38,854 nt of DNA from assembly GCA_021828295.1 (NCBI GenBank), contig JAKASF010000007.1, positions 1-38,854 of the forward strand, in the 5' to 3' direction. Position numbers and translations under genes: made by a program. Position 1 is the first letter of the stretch. Every line of letters starts with the position of its first letter. The DNA is from Microcaldota archaeon (GTDB lineage Archaea; Micrarchaeota; Micrarchaeia; Micrarchaeales; CABMGC01). Shown one piece after another: positions 1-8,238 of this stretch. The notes under the pieces are model-generated. The model saw nothing but the letters and a program-made list of their open reading frames with translations, searched no databases and had not been told where the DNA came from.

Positions 1-30
1 GAAGGTATAAAAGAGGGGTCTAGGCTAGGC

Positions 31-1683
31 CTAGTCGGCCTCCCCTCCCATGCCAGGCATGCCCCCGCCGCCAGGAGGGCCGGCGGGCCTGCTGCCCTTG
101 CTGCTTATCATGTCGTCTATCCTGAGGATCTGCACACTCGCCTCCATGGCGCTCGACACTGCCTGAAGCTTTATCTTCACGGGCTCGATCACTCCGAGCT
201 TGTCCATGTCGCCGATCACGCCGCGGTGCACATCGACGCCGAAGCTCTTGCCCTCCTTGCCCTTCTGCTTGCTTCTTAGCTGGACTATCGTGTCTATGGC
301 GTCCATGCCGGCGCTGTCGGCCAGCGTCTTGGGTATCGCCTCGAGCGAGTCGGCAAACGATTGTATGGCCAGCTGCTCCCTTCCGCCAACGTTGTTCGCA
401 TAGTCCCTCAGGCCCTTTGCAACATACTCCTCGGTGCTCCCGCCTCCGTAGACGTACTTGCCGACCTCGAGTGCGCTTGTCAGCGCGCCTATCTCGTCAG
501 TGAGCGCTCTCTCTGTCTCGTCAACGACCTGCTTCGTCCCGCCTCTCACGAATATGGTTACGCTCTTCGGGTCCTTGCACTTCTCCACGAAGACCATCTG
601 CTCTCCCGATATCTTCCTTTCCTCGACCATTCCGGCGAAGCCCAGATCCGTAGCCTTGAGATCGTCAAGGCTCGTAACGACCTTGGCTCCAGTTGCCTTG
701 GAGAGCTTCTCCATGTCGCTCTTCTTCACCCTCCTTACCGCCATCACTCCCGACTTGGCCAGGTAGTGCTGCGCGACGTCGTCTACTCCCTTCTGCACGA
801 AGAGGACGTTGGCGCCGCTCTTTGCTGCCTTGTCCGCCATGCCCTTTAGCATCTTCTCCTCCTGCTGCAGGAAGCTCTGCATCTGCTCCGGAGAGGTGAT
901 CTCTATCCTCGCATCGGTCTCTGTCTTCTCGATCTCGAGAGCGAGGTCGAGGAGTGCTATCTTCGCCGATTTGATGCTCTTCGGCATTCCGGGGTGCGCG
1001 ACCTCCTTGTCTACAAGCACTCCGTTTATGTACTGCGTCTCCTCGACGCTTCCGCCTTCCTTCTTCTCAAGCTTGATGAAGTCCTTGTCTATCACTACCT
1101 TCCCGTCTCGCTTCTCCGCGACCTGCTTTATCGCCTTTATCGCCAGCCCAGATAGGTACTTCCTCGTGGAATCGTTGCCTATGTTCTTCGAACCGACAGA
1201 CACCATGGCTATCTTCTCCAGCTTCTCGTCGTCGTTGAGGGTCACTGACTCGGAGCAGTCGAGGAGTATGCCCTTCGACTTTTCCGCTGCCATCTCGTAG
1301 CCCTTGATTATCGTGTTGGGGTTTATTCCCTTCTCTATCAGGTCCCCAGCGTTCTTGAGCAGCTCGCCCGCGATTATAACAGCGGTGGTAGTTCCGTCGC
1401 CCACCTCCTTGTCCTGGCTCTTGGCTATCTCCACCATGAGCTTCGCGACCGGGTGCTCTACGTTCATCTCCTCAAGTATCGATGCACCGTCGTTCGTTAT
1501 CACTATGTCCCCGAGCTCGCTAACGAGCATCTTGTCCATTCCCTTGGGCCCGAGCGTGCTCCTGACTATGCTAGCCACCGCATAGCCAACGGCTATGTTG
1601 GTTCGCTGCGCCTCCCTTCCGAGAATCCTGCTCGCCCCTTCGGGCAATATCATGTACTGCTGTCCTAGTTGGTTTTCCGCCAT
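31..1683 (-). CDS. thsA: Thermosome subunit (group II chaperonin)
   Basis: This is a cytosolic ATP-dependent group II chaperonin subunit that folds proteins inside a double-ring cage. At 550 residues it has the normal family length. Family signatures are visible: LGPKGMDKM at residues 44-52, the ATP-binding GDGTTT at 95-100, and the disordered Gly/Met-rich tail ending [11 protein letters not shown], typical of archaeal thermosomes. The start is an ATG in the context [10 protein letters not shown]. The gene stands alone on its strand with its own upstream region. No second thermosome subunit is in the window, so a homo- or hetero-oligomer cannot be decided. The identification is secure; the choice between alpha and beta paralogue names is arbitrary. 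Confidence 0.98.
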   Translation of the reverse strand: MAENQLGQQYMILPEGASRILGREAQRTNIAVGYAVASIVRSTLGPKGMDKMLVSELGDIVITNDGASILEEMNVEHPVAKLMVEIAKSQDKEVGDGTTTAVIIAGELLKNAGDLIEKGINPNTIIKGYEMAAEKSKGILLDCSESVTLNDDEKLEKIAMVSVGSKNIGNDSTRKYLSGLAIKAIKQVAEKRDGKVVIDKDFIKLEKKEGGSVEETQYINGVLVDKEVAHPGMPKSIKSAKIALLDLALEIEKTETDARIEITSPEQMQSFLQQEEKMLKGMADKAAKSGANVLFVQKGVDDVAQHYLAKSGVMAVRRVKKSDMEKLSKATGAKVVTSLDDLKATDLGFAGMVEERKISGEQMVFVEKCKDPKSVTIFVRGGTKQVVDETERALTDEIGALTSALEVGKYVYGGGSTEEYVAKGLRDYANNVGGREQLAIQSFADSLEAIPKTLADSAGMDAIDTIVQLRSKQKGKEGKSFGVDVHRGVIGDMDKLGVIEPVKIKLQAVSSAMEASVQILRIDDMISSKGSRPAGPPGGGGMPGMGGEAD

Positions 1684-1773
1684 GGTCTCACTTTGTAGTA
1701 TAAAGCCCCCAAAATCGTGTCAAAACTGTATTGTATATTTTATAAGTATACGATGATAATTTATGCAGGAATA

Positions 1774-1788
1774 CCCTTTTATACCTTT
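1774..1788 (-). promoter_or_regulatory. Probable TATA/BRE element of the thermosome gene
   Basis: On the minus strand this reads AAAGGTATAAAAGGG, a near-ideal archaeal TATA box preceded by a purine-rich BRE-like stretch. It would start transcription near 1755 and leave a leader of about 70 bases, long for this window. Two weaker TATA-like boxes lie nearer the gene: CTTATAAAA at 1738-1746 and CTTTATAC at 1698-1705. Only a weak Shine-Dalgarno-like GTGAG precedes the ATG. Which box is used cannot be decided from sequence. Confidence 0.5.
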
Positions 1789-1795
1789 CCGAGCG

Positions 1796-2314
1796 CTAGT
1801 TCCCAAGCGGCGCGCCGCAGCGCGAGCAGTACTTAGAACCGGGCTGGTTCTTGGCACCGCACTTAGAGCAGTAAACGGCAACCTCGCTCCCTGCATCCGC
1901 ATTGCTGCTTTCAGGTTCCTGCTCTGCATCTTCAAGTTTCCTGTTAAGATAGTCGGCGAGCGTCTTGGCGTCGCTGTTGCTGAGCCCGTCTATCTCGCCC
2001 TCTTCCTTCCCGTTTTTCAGCAGACCCTGGTCCCTATCGTAGCCCATGACCCTGACGAAAACCGATGAGGAGATCATTCCGTGTTCGAGCCTTACACTGG
2101 TGATCTGCCTATACGGTATGGCCTCGTAGTCCTGCCTTATGCCGAGCGTGGCCCTGTTGAGTATGATTATGCGCTTGTCTGTAGCAAGCACAGAAGTGGG
2201 AGCGGTGGCCGAGCCCCCGGGGCCTATGCGCCTCTGCCTGACAGTGACCTCCACCTTTTCATCTGGCCAGAGAATGCTCTTTGCGGCCTTAACGTCCTCG
2301 TCGTTGACTGCCAT
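1796..2314 (-). CDS. PH-like domain protein with C-terminal zinc ribbon
   Basis: The function is unknown. Residues about 10-110 look like a bacterial/archaeal PH-like domain, a small beta barrel, with the ATDKRIIILNRATLG pattern common in that family. A charged, disordered linker follows. The C-terminus is a CxxC-CxxC zinc ribbon with cysteines at 149, 152, 163 and 166. There are no membrane segments or signal peptide. An in-frame ATG lies six bases upstream at 2320. I prefer 2314 because a TATA-like CTTAAAATTT at 2335-2344 is centred 26 bases before it, which is right for a leaderless transcript. The gene follows the STT3 gene by 44 bases but appears to have its own promoter. The PH-like assignment is from pattern only. 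Confidence 0.75.
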   Translation of the reverse strand: MAVNDEDVKAAKSILWPDEKVEVTVRQRRIGPGGSATAPTSVLATDKRIIILNRATLGIRQDYEAIPYRQITSVRLEHGMISSSVFVRVMGYDRDQGLLKNGKEEGEIDGLSNSDAKTLADYLNRKLEDAEQEPESSNADAGSEVAVYCSKCGAKNQPGSKYCSRCGAPLGN

Positions 2315-2334
2315 AGGCATATTTGCACATCAAG

Positions 2335-2344
2335 AAATTTTAAG
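2335..2344 (-). promoter_or_regulatory. TATA box for the PH-like/zinc-ribbon gene
   Basis: On the minus strand this reads CTTAAAATTT. Its centre is 26 bases before the ATG at 2314 and 20 bases before the ATG at 2320. Archaeal TATA boxes sit about 25-27 bases before the transcription start, so this favours a leaderless transcript starting at 2314. Confidence 0.4.
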
Positions 2345-2358
2345 GCTTGCACTGAAGG

Positions 2359-5300
2359 TCAGCCGGGCATCGTGAAGTTGTTCACCACCCATGCGGGCTT
2401 GGGAGCCACGGTAGGAAGCGGGCCGGTGTAGTTATCGACCCGGTAGACCATGACCGGCCAGGTGCCATTCACATAATTTATGCCAGTGAAGTTGCCGGGA
2501 TATGCGAGCGTGAAGCCGGGCAGGCTGCCGAGGTAGAACGCGCGGTAGTAGTTGCTGTCGTAGAACTTGGTGGGCGCGTTGGTGATTGTGTCGTTGGGTC
2601 CGTTGGGCAGATAGAGCGGTATGAACGTGAGATACTGCTGCCCGCTCAGGTTACTGACGCCTGCGAAGAACTGCGTGCTTGGTATGATGAGTATGTTTGT
2701 CTTGTTGCCGTTAGAGTTGAGCAGCCTCACAGAGCTGCTGGTGAAGTTAACAGGGGCGCAGTAGGTCTCGTTCAGGGCCTGCGAACCAGCGAGTATTATG
2801 GTCTTGAGCGCCGATACGTTGCTGTTCTTGAACTGGCAGTAGTTGTTTATGTTACTGGTCGAGAACGGGATGAAAGCATATGCAGGGTCGTGTGAGAGCT
2901 CGCACTGCGAAGTGCCTAGCGCGTAGGGCTGGCCCGTTCCATTAGCTGCCTGTATAGCATACGCCCTGCTGGTCTGGTTTGTGTGAACGCATGCGAGGAA
3001 GTCGAGAGCCTGCCACTTCGCAGTGAGCTGGTCGTCGAATATCACGTACTTGGCGTACACGACGTTGTTCATGAAGCTGGAGAGGTTGGCTGGGCCGTAG
3101 CCATCTGCCTGTCCGAGCACGTACCTGGCGGCTGTGGCGTAGTCGAGGGTTGCTATGGAGTTATCGCCCCTGAGAACGGCGTTGCTGTTTCCGAACCAGT
3201 TTATCCAGTCGCCGTAGTCCCACCACGAAAGGATGCGCGGGGCGTACGGGCCTATGTTCTGCTGCGCCCACGCCATTGCACTGAGCCACGCCTGGGGCAC
3301 TGTGTTGCAGAACACGTCAAATGCCAGGGAGTTGCCCTGGGAATTTATCGTGGGGCACGAGCTTGATGACGCGCCTACGAGGCTAATCAGCGAGGTCGAT
3401 TCAAGAAGCACGATGATCGCTACTGCGAACAATACGATCCATCTGCTCAGCTCCCTCTCCTTGCCTTTGGTCATGAGCAGCAGCTCTCCGATTATGATCC
3501 CGAGTGCCAGTATGTACCCGACGCCGAAGTGCGGCAGGTACTTGACCTCTATCATGCCGGCTATCGCAAGCGGCCATATCGCGGCTAGGGCCAGGATGCC
3601 GCCCTTGGAGTCCTTCTTCAGCACAGCAAGCACCGCCAATGCAGTAAATACGATGAGCACGAACCACACGATGGCGTTGACGCCGTAGAAACTTGCGCCT
3701 ATGGGACCGAAGCCGGCCGACCCGAAGTTGAAGTTGAAGCCCGTAGGCTCGTACTCCTGGACAGTCATGAAGAGCGCTATCGAAGGCGTGGTGTAGTGAG
3801 AACTGAGCGCGAGGTACCTGTCCACGGGTTTGCCAAGAGGGGTGAAGAGCACGAGCAGCAGGGCGATGACGACCATTGCCGCGAGCCACGCGAGCTTGAG
3901 CTCGAAGTTCATGTCCCTGCTGAGCAGCCTGTACTTCTTAGCGTATATAGGCGCGTACTCGAACACGGCCACGAGCGCCAGTGCAAGAAGCGGGAAGGAT
4001 ATTATGACCGGCACTCCGAGGACGCTTGGTATGGCGTTGGCGAGCACAGAACCGTAAGGGCCGAAAGGAATGTAGAAGAAGATGATTATGCCTATCACGA
4101 TCGCGTTCATTATGTAGAAGTCCTTCATCTTCTTCCCACGCAGCACATCGAGCATGCCCTGCACCGCTATGTAGAGGGCGAACACTCCTGCTATCGCAGT
4201 GTAGTAGTGCGCACCAAGGAACGAGGATACGAATGCTATGCCTGCCAGTATCGCGAACCGTTTCTCGCCAGGATTCTGGACCGCAAGCAGATAAGCGGCG
4301 TAGAAGAAGAACATGGCGAATATGCCCCACGGCTCCACGAGCTGCTCGCCTGCTATGAACGTTGTTATCAGCGCAGGCATCACGGTTGTCAGTGCAGCCC
4401 CTATCAGGGCAGGAATGTCGCCGTACATATGGTAGAGGAACATGAAGACTATGAAGACCAGGAGCGCCGCAGTTATCGGAGGATAGATGCTGCTTACGTT
4501 GCTCAGCAGCGTCGTGCTTATCTGATTGCTAGGCGGATTGCTTATCTGGTACCAATAGGCTTCAAGATACGGAACTATCGGCTCTATCCTGTGCGGCGTG
4601 CCGTTTATGGCGGTTGGCCACGATGAGGTGTCGTAGAGCCACTGGTATCCGTGCGAGATGAGGAACTGGGTGCTCTGCATGTCGAAATAAGGGTCGAACT
4701 CGAAGAAGTGCGGCGCTATGCCGATGCTCATCATCCTTGTGCCAAAGGTGAGCAGAATGAGGACTAGCAGCGTGCCCCAGACGACCATGGCCCTTGTATC
4801 CTCGGGTTTCTTGTTCTGCAGCAGCATGCGCTCTTCGCGCTCGTGCTCCTCTATCAGCTTCCTTTCCTCTGCAGAATGCATAGCTTCGAGCCTAGACCTT
4901 TCCTCCTGCGGCAGCGATTGCGACCTGGCCCGCTCCTCGGCGTGCCTCCTCGCCAGCTCGGTCTCCTCGCTCTGGTGCTTCCTTATCAGGTCTGTGTCTA
5001 TGCTGAGGCTGGCGAGTTTTGCCCTCAACTCTGAGAGCCTCTGCTTGTACGCGGCGCTTGCCTCCTTCTCTATCTTGCCCATCGGCTCGTGTTTTAGCAT
5101 CCCGAGATCGAGGACGCCCTGCTGCACGCAGAGGGCTATGCCCGCTATAGTCAGTATTATGACGTTTGCAGCATAGAGGGCGGACGAGAAGGTGAAGATA
5201 TGCACGTAGTTCATGAGGTAGGACTCAAGCCACGTGAGAGTTGGGGGGAAGATCAGGCCGAACATGAAGCCTATCGCGCTTATCTCGAACATGTTCAGTT

Positions 5301-5388
5301 TTGTCTTCTTGAGCAGCGCCAGCGCAAGGAAAAATCCGGGCAGTATTATGGATAATAGCGCTATGATTGCCGTGACAATTAGCGACAT
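2359..5388 (-). CDS. aglB: STT3/AglB-type oligosaccharyltransferase with extra N-terminal module
   Basis: This is the catalytic membrane subunit that transfers lipid-linked glycan to Asn in N-x-S/T sequons outside the cell. The signature WWDYGDW is at residues 722-728. An acidic first-loop motif, EFDPYFD, at 230-236 probably supplies the metal ligands, and TVQE at 542-545 matches the TIXE-type motif of external loop 5. About a dozen membrane segments are followed by a soluble domain from about residue 700. The N-terminus is unusual. Three predicted membrane helices (about 3-24, 34-55 and 70-95) are followed by a highly charged Glu/Arg-rich coiled coil (about 100-197) before the STT3 core begins. 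At 1009 residues it is longer than typical AglB. A sequon-rich surface protein at 34315-35952 is a plausible substrate. Confidence 0.95.
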   Translation of the reverse strand: MSLIVTAIIALLSIILPGFFLALALLKKTKLNMFEISAIGFMFGLIFPPTLTWLESYLMNYVHIFTFSSALYAANVIILTIAGIALCVQQGVLDLGMLKHEPMGKIEKEASAAYKQRLSELRAKLASLSIDTDLIRKHQSEETELARRHAEERARSQSLPQEERSRLEAMHSAEERKLIEEHEREERMLLQNKKPEDTRAMVVWGTLLVLILLTFGTRMMSIGIAPHFFEFDPYFDMQSTQFLISHGYQWLYDTSSWPTAINGTPHRIEPIVPYLEAYWYQISNPPSNQISTTLLSNVSSIYPPITAALLVFIVFMFLYHMYGDIPALIGAALTTVMPALITTFIAGEQLVEPWGIFAMFFFYAAYLLAVQNPGEKRFAILAGIAFVSSFLGAHYYTAIAGVFALYIAVQGMLDVLRGKKMKDFYIMNAIVIGIIIFFYIPFGPYGSVLANAIPSVLGVPVIISFPLLALALVAVFEYAPIYAKKYRLLSRDMNFELKLAWLAAMVVIALLLVLFTPLGKPVDRYLALSSHYTTPSIALFMTVQEYEPTGFNFNFGSAGFGPIGASFYGVNAIVWFVLIVFTALAVLAVLKKDSKGGILALAAIWPLAIAGMIEVKYLPHFGVGYILALGIIIGELLLMTKGKERELSRWIVLFAVAIIVLLESTSLISLVGASSSSCPTINSQGNSLAFDVFCNTVPQAWLSAMAWAQQNIGPYAPRILSWWDYGDWINWFGNSNAVLRGDNSIATLDYATAARYVLGQADGYGPANLSSFMNNVVYAKYVIFDDQLTAKWQALDFLACVHTNQTSRAYAIQAANGTGQPYALGTSQCELSHDPAYAFIPFSTSNINNYCQFKNSNVSALKTIILAGSQALNETYCAPVNFTSSSVRLLNSNGNKTNILIIPSTQFFAGVSNLSGQQYLTFIPLYLPNGPNDTITNAPTKFYDSNYYRAFYLGSLPGFTLAYPGNFTGINYVNGTWPVMVYRVDNYTGPLPTVAPKPAWVVNNFTMPG

Positions 5389-5419
5389 GAGTACCAGTCC
5401 CAGTTATATCGCATGCGCG

Positions 5420-5429
5420 CTATTATAAC
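5420..5429 (-). promoter_or_regulatory. TATA box for the STT3 gene
   Basis: The minus strand reads GTTATAATAG, centred about 36 bases before the STT3 start codon. This implies a leader of about 10 bases. It lies in the 94-base divergent region shared with the HExxH-protein gene. Confidence 0.4.
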
Positions 5430-5445
5430 CCTTGCTAAAACGAAT

Positions 5446-5455
5446 GCTTTTATAG
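5446..5455 (+). promoter_or_regulatory. TATA box for the HExxH-protein gene
   Basis: The sequence GCTTTTATAG is centred about 32 bases before the ATG at 5483. GGAG at 5476-5479 is four bases before the start and may act as a ribosome-binding site if transcription starts early enough. The ATG at 5461 is out of frame. Confidence 0.4.
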
Positions 5456-5482
5456 TGCGGATGGAAACAGAAAAAGGAGCGA

Positions 5483-6115
5483 ATGGAGGAAAACGGGGCA
5501 ACGAAGCCAGTGCAGCAGGGCTCGGTTTACAATGAAGGGCTTAGCAGGAAGCTTACGGCTGCGCTTCGCAAAGAGTATCCGGACCTGGAGGGCATAGAGT
5601 TTCGGGTGCTAAGGGAGAGCGAGGGGCACGTGCATTCCCAGAGCCTGCACCTGCTTCCTAGCCACAAGGTCGACCTCGTGCTCTGCGAGACGGCTGCAAA
5701 GATGCACCTGGCGATACTGAGAGAGAAGGAACTGGAGGAGATGCGCGATGGCCTGTTCATATACTTGCACGAGCAGAGGCATGCTGAAGGCATAAGCTCG
5801 CACAGGCAGGCGGAGAAGGAGGCGCTGGAAGGAGTAGACAACAAGGTCAAGGCGTACGCCATACACTTCGCCATAGACACGCTCATGGCCGGGGGCAAAG
5901 AGATCGACATAGACAGGAGCATAAAGGAACTGATGTTCTACATCGATGACAGCACCATGAGCAGGGTCGAGTCGTTTGAAGACGCCCTGGAAGCCGGCCT
6001 TGTAAGGAACACTAGTGATCTTGGCGGCGACCAATGGGAGAAGGTCAAGGAGCTTATCCCGAAGTATGTCGAGTACGCCAGGTTTTTGCCCTTCCTTATC
6101 TCTTCCGGGAAGTAG
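5483..6115 (+). CDS. Unrecognised soluble protein with an HExxH motif
   Basis: No family is recognised with confidence. The 210-residue protein has no signal peptide or membrane helix and is rich in Glu, Lys and Arg. Residues 96-100 read HEQRH, matching the zinc-metallopeptidase motif HExxH inside a predicted helix (YLHEQRHAEG). A further His at 107 and acidic residues follow and could supply a third ligand, but the spacing (HExxHxxGxxxH) is one residue longer than the metzincin consensus. Glu-rich helical proteins can contain HExxH by chance, so peptidase activity is only a possibility. The ATG is preceded by GGAG. Downstream lies geranylgeranyl reductase with its own TATA box. Confidence 0.8.
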   Translation: MEENGATKPVQQGSVYNEGLSRKLTAALRKEYPDLEGIEFRVLRESEGHVHSQSLHLLPSHKVDLVLCETAAKMHLAILREKELEEMRDGLFIYLHEQRHAEGISSHRQAEKEALEGVDNKVKAYAIHFAIDTLMAGGKEIDIDRSIKELMFYIDDSTMSRVESFEDALEAGLVRNTSDLGGDQWEKVKELIPKYVEYARFLPFLISSGK

Positions 6116-6130
6116 CGACAGCTTCGACTA

Positions 6131-6142
6131 ATCTATAAATAG
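6131..6142 (+). promoter_or_regulatory. TATA box for geranylgeranyl reductase
   Basis: The sequence ATCTATAAATAG is centred about 33 bases before the ATG at 6170, placing transcription start near 6163. That favours 6170 over the upstream in-frame GTG at 6161, which would fall at or before the transcript start. Confidence 0.5.
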
Positions 6143-6169
6143 CTAAAATGAGAAGCGTTAGTGCTTTCG

Positions 6170-7273
6170 ATGAAGGACAACGTTGCTGTCATAGGCGCCG
6201 GGACATCCGGATTGATAGCGGCAAGGAGGCTCGCTTCGCTGGGAATACGAACTAGGGTCTACGACCAGAAGACCAGGCTTGGGTATCCGGCCAAGGCGAG
6301 CGGCATAATCTCGATAAGCGGGCTCAAAAGCCTAGAAGTAGGATACGAGAAGGCGATCACGAACACGCTCTTCGGTGCAAACATCCACTCTGGCGACGCC
6401 ACGATGCGGATAGTGTCAAAGAAGCCGGAGGCGCACGTGCTTGACAGGGAGAAGCTCAACGGCATATGCAGCGATGAAGCCGAGGCTGTGGGTGCAAAGA
6501 TCAGCAGGGGCGAGAAGGTGGACGGCGCAAGGCTTGACGGGATTGGCAGCGAGAGCATAATCGTGGGCGCTGACGGCCCGGTCTCGAGCGTCGCCAGGCA
6601 TTTCTCCATGGGAGCGATAGAGAGGTATACGCTTACCTACAAGGCCGAATTCGAGGTTTCTGCGCCGGATCCGCGGATGGTCGACCTATTCTTTGACAGC
6701 AGCATAGCGCCGAAGTTCTTCGCCTGGCTCTGCCCCAACTCGAAGAGCGTGCTAGAAGTGGGCATAGGCATCGGAGGAAAGAACGGGAACAGCAAGGCCG
6801 CTTTCGACAGGTTCGTCAGGCTGAAGGAGGTCGCACAGCTCCTTGACGGTGCGCGCATGATCGACGGATATGCTAGCTTAATACCGATGCAGACGGCCAG
6901 GAAGGTGGTAGACGCTGAGAGGGAGGTGTTGCTTGTTGGGGACGCCGCAGGTCAGGTGAAGCCGACTACCGGAGGTGGGATAGTATTTGGCGGTAACGCC
7001 GCAATCATAGCCGCTGACGTTATAGAATCTCACATAAAGCGCGGAACCGGACTCGGGGAGTACGAGAAGAGGTTCAGAAAGGCCTTTGGAAAGGACATTG
7101 CGCTCCACGGAGTGATAAACAGCATATATTCGAACCTTGCCCCGAGCAGGCTGGCGTTCCTGATAAGCGTCTTTAAGGCCCTGGGCTTCGAGAGCTTCTT
7201 CTCCAAGTACGGGGATATGGACAGGCCGAGCACGATGCTGAAGAGGTTCTTCCTCAGGGGGCTGGCAAAGTAG
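6170..7273 (+). CDS. Geranylgeranyl reductase family FAD-dependent oxidoreductase
   Basis: This family saturates the isoprenoid chains of archaeal membrane lipids (digeranylgeranylglycerophospholipid reductase) or related prenyl substrates. The N-terminus carries the FAD-binding Rossmann motif GAGTSGLIAARR at about residues 8-19. The second FAD motif is at about 257-271, GDAAGQVKPTTGGG, which is characteristic of geranylgeranyl reductases. At 367 residues it has the usual family length. The start is ATG 6170, chosen over GTG 6161 because of the TATA position. It meets the downstream gene tail to tail with four bases between stops. The exact substrate (membrane lipid, menaquinone side chain or other prenyl group) is not resolved. 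Confidence 0.92.
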   Translation: MKDNVAVIGAGTSGLIAARRLASLGIRTRVYDQKTRLGYPAKASGIISISGLKSLEVGYEKAITNTLFGANIHSGDATMRIVSKKPEAHVLDREKLNGICSDEAEAVGAKISRGEKVDGARLDGIGSESIIVGADGPVSSVARHFSMGAIERYTLTYKAEFEVSAPDPRMVDLFFDSSIAPKFFAWLCPNSKSVLEVGIGIGGKNGNSKAAFDRFVRLKEVAQLLDGARMIDGYASLIPMQTARKVVDAEREVLLVGDAAGQVKPTTGGGIVFGGNAAIIAADVIESHIKRGTGLGEYEKRFRKAFGKDIALHGVINSIYSNLAPSRLAFLISVFKALGFESFFSKYGDMDRPSTMLKRFFLRGLAK

Positions 7274-7277
7274 CGCG

Positions 7278-7802
7278 CTACTTCTTTGCGTCGGGAGCCT
7301 GGCCCTTCTTCTCCAGAAGCTTCTTCCCCAGTTCCTCCCTGTTCTTGACCTGCTGCTGTATCTTCTGGTAGTCCTCGGGCTTGAGCACGCGGCTGAGTAT
7401 GTAGTTGCTGTAGTCGAGCGATACCTGCGCCACGTTCAGGAGTATGGACTGCAGCTCCGATGGCTTGAGGACGTAGTCCCTGCTGGGCTTCATTATCTCC
7501 ACGCCTGCAGGCGTGAAGTCGAACATCACCTTTATCAGTGGCCACATGCCGTCGAAGAGCGCGGTAACCTCGGCGCTTGTAGAGTAGGTGTCCTTGAGCT
7601 TCATAGGCTCGTCTATCGCGCCTACGCAGTACACAACTCCTGGGGTCTTGAGCAGGCGGTTGTTTATCAGGTCGACCATGAGCGGCTGCAGCTCCTCCTG
7701 CTTCTCGCTCTCCATGTCGAAGTACAGCTTTACCAAGAGGCCCCCTTTCTCCAGCGTGCGCTGGGTCACTTCCTCTACCTGCTTCTTCCCTTCGTCGGCC
7801 AT
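7278..7802 (-). CDS. Hypothetical soluble protein
   Basis: I do not recognise this 174-residue protein. It has no membrane helices, signal peptide or cysteine cluster. An N-terminal helical stretch (about 1-20) precedes an alternating strand/helix region (about 20-100) with LLVKLYFDMES and VVYCVGAIDEP segments, suggesting a compact alpha/beta domain. The C-terminal third is helical and ends in a Lys-rich tail. It is the last gene of a minus-strand run with HisRS and a Nudix hydrolase, four bases after the Nudix stop, so it is probably co-transcribed. Its codon use matches the housekeeping genes here. Confidence 0.85.
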   Translation of the reverse strand: MADEGKKQVEEVTQRTLEKGGLLVKLYFDMESEKQEELQPLMVDLINNRLLKTPGVVYCVGAIDEPMKLKDTYSTSAEVTALFDGMWPLIKVMFDFTPAGVEIMKPSRDYVLKPSELQSILLNVAQVSLDYSNYILSRVLKPEDYQKIQQQVKNREELGKKLLEKKGQAPDAKK

Positions 7803-7806
7803 ATCG

Positions 7807-8229
7807 TCACTTTAGTATTCCCTTACGAATCAGATCCGGAAATATCCTTGTTCTTATAAACTCCGATGCTCTTAAATCAGTTTGGTATTCCTTTCCGATC
7901 CAGTGCAGGCTTTTTATCTCACTGGAAGGTTTCGGATCTCCAATCAGCTCAGCCCTGTAGATGGTCATTGTCAACAAGCCTCCGCCAGCGGCTGGACCTT
8001 CATACTTACCGACATACTCTACCGATTCAGACTTTATTCCGCAATCTAGCTCTTCTTTGGTTTCTCTTTTCAGGCAGTCCATTTCAGTTTCCTTTTCGAT
8101 CTGCCCTCCCGGCATCTGATATTCCTGGTAGCCCACATCGCCATGGAACTTCTCTATGACCAAGAACTTTGTGCCTTCTTTGTTGAGAGTGAGCAAACCA
8201 ATCTTATAGTAGTGCTTTACCTTCTCCAT
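7807..8229 (-). CDS. Nudix hydrolase
   Basis: Nudix proteins hydrolyse a nucleoside diphosphate linked to another group X. The box starting at Gly41 fits G-x5-E-x7-RE-x-x-EE, with Arg55, Glu56, Glu59 and Glu60 present. The Gly that normally follows is Asp62, with a Gly two residues later, so the box is slightly degenerate while the metal-binding glutamates remain. At 140 residues it has the normal length for a single-domain enzyme. The gene is clearly more AT-rich than its neighbours HisRS and the 174-residue gene, which hints at separate origin. It starts eight bases after the HisRS stop. The substrate is unknown. Confidence 0.92.
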   Translation of the reverse strand: MEKVKHYYKIGLLTLNKEGTKFLVIEKFHGDVGYQEYQMPGGQIEKETEMDCLKRETKEELDCGIKSESVEYVGKYEGPAAGGGLLTMTIYRAELIGDPKPSSEIKSLHWIGKEYQTDLRASEFIRTRIFPDLIRKGILK

Positions 8230-8238
8230 GCAGATTTG

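Noticed and set aside
1-20. TATA-like GGTATAAAAG on the plus strand at the window edge
   Set aside because: It would only produce antisense RNA to the thermosome; read on the other strand it may serve a gene outside the window, so it cannot be assigned.
3796-4626. 276-residue plus-strand reading frame opposite the STT3 gene
   Set aside because: It is an antisense shadow: its composition (many Tyr, His, Arg, Glu) is the mirror of the membrane-helix codons of STT3, and no family pattern is seen.
5768-5805. Metzincin zinc site (HExxHxxGxxH) in the HExxH protein
   Set aside because: The final His is one residue too far away and there is no signal peptide or Met-turn, so a metzincin assignment is not supported.
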